Shown here one piece after another: positions 14,275-14,620 of a DNA stretch of 14,620 bases. The notes beneath the pieces are model-generated. The model made no database searches and had not been told where the DNA came from. It was given only the letters and a program-made list of their open reading frames with translations. The DNA is from Ramicandelaber brevisporus (taxonomy: Eukaryota > Kickxellomycota > Ramicandelaberales > Ramicandelaberaceae): NCBI GenBank assembly GCA_025201865.1, contig MU603065.1:8207-22826 (forward strand), read 5' to 3'. The position numbers and the translations under genes are program-made. The number at the start of each line of letters is the position of its first letter. Within the stretch, counting starts at the first letter, position 1.

Positions 14275-14610
14275 TTAACTCGGCTGGACGAACTTAGCCG
14301 TACCTCCTTGGTGCAAGGAGCTTGGGAGTGTCGGCACAACAGTGCCAGTAATTGTCACATTTTTACCAGACTCGTTCTTAAGCAAAAGATAAAGCTTGTC
14401 TGGACCAATCACCGAGTCAGGATCGATCTTGAATGGACCCTTGAGATCGCCGACATTATCGTACTCAAGAACAGCCTCGGGTGCGTCGAAATGGTCAGGA
14501 ACAGGAACACTCAGATGAATCTTGGTCAGAATGCGGCGTCCTTCGACAGTGAAATCACCAGAAAGCTCGACATCTTCTCCGTGAACAAAGCCGGTCGTCG
14601 TGTTTGTCAT
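14275..14610 (-). CDS. Small beta-rich protein, unknown family
   Basis: An ATG at 14610-14608 opens 111 residues ending with TAA. The composition is acidic to neutral with alternating hydrophobic and polar residues typical of a beta sandwich: DVELSGDFTVEGRRILTKIH (about 13-32), then APEAVLEYDNVGDLKGPFKI, then DKLYLLLKNESGKNVTITGT. No Cys, membrane segment, signal peptide or catalytic motif is visible. The regular strand pattern and codon use argue for a real protein. Because only 10 bases lie beyond the start, an upstream exon cannot be excluded. The family is not recognised. Confidence 0.65.
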   Translation of the reverse strand: MTNTTTGFVHGEDVELSGDFTVEGRRILTKIHLSVPVPDHFDAPEAVLEYDNVGDLKGPFKIDPDSVIGPDKLYLLLKNESGKNVTITGTVVPTLPSSLHQGGTAKFVQPS

Positions 14611-14620
14611 TTGTGGAGGT

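Overview
The window looks like nuclear DNA from a fungus. The evidence is a run of fungal-type families (an Sct1/Gpt2-type acyltransferase, a Gvp36-type BAR protein, Stn1, Mdm38/LETM1, Grx5), compact spacing, one short spliceosomal intron with a GTATGT donor, AATAAA-like 3' signals and many CAG/CAA tracts coding for polyglutamine. Early-diverging (zygomycete-grade) fungi are my guess from the low-complexity style and rare introns. The species cannot be named from this sequence.

Layout from left to right: (1) the N-terminal 62 codons of an unrecognised minus-strand gene, cut by the window edge; (2) STN1 on the plus strand, a telomere-capping OB-fold protein; (3) a minus-strand glycerol-3-phosphate acyltransferase with a long disordered tail; (4) a plus-strand mitochondrial LETM1/Mdm38 protein; (5) a minus-strand two-exon Gvp36-like BAR protein; (6) a plus-strand glutamine-rich orphan; (7) a minus-strand Grx5 monothiol glutaredoxin; (8) a minus-strand short-chain dehydrogenase; (9) a plus-strand 807-residue membrane-anchored orphan with a predicted lumenal domain; (10) a minus-strand 111-residue beta-rich orphan at the right edge. 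Most genes alternate strand, which gives four head-to-head pairs sharing promoters of 165 to 741 bases and four tail-to-tail junctions of 177 to 387 bases. Only Grx5 and the dehydrogenase are in tandem.

The genes do not form one pathway. Several act in membrane and mitochondrial biology: phospholipid synthesis (GPAT), mitochondrial ion and ribosome homeostasis (LETM1), Golgi or vesicle membrane shaping (BAR) and mitochondrial Fe-S transfer (Grx5). I saw no mobile element, virus, CRISPR array, rRNA or tRNA.

The most notable structure outside genes is a set of short tandem repeats in the 5' regions, several with a 10-11 bp period (211-240, 10270-10309, 11170-11191), plus a CAACTG/CTGCAA hexamer tract that recurs in the same transcript-sense orientation at the 5' ends of three genes. 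The most notable protein features are a Grx5 with an altered glutathione-binding loop, a BAR gene whose intron separates a membrane-binding helix from a second possible start codon, and two sizeable orphans.
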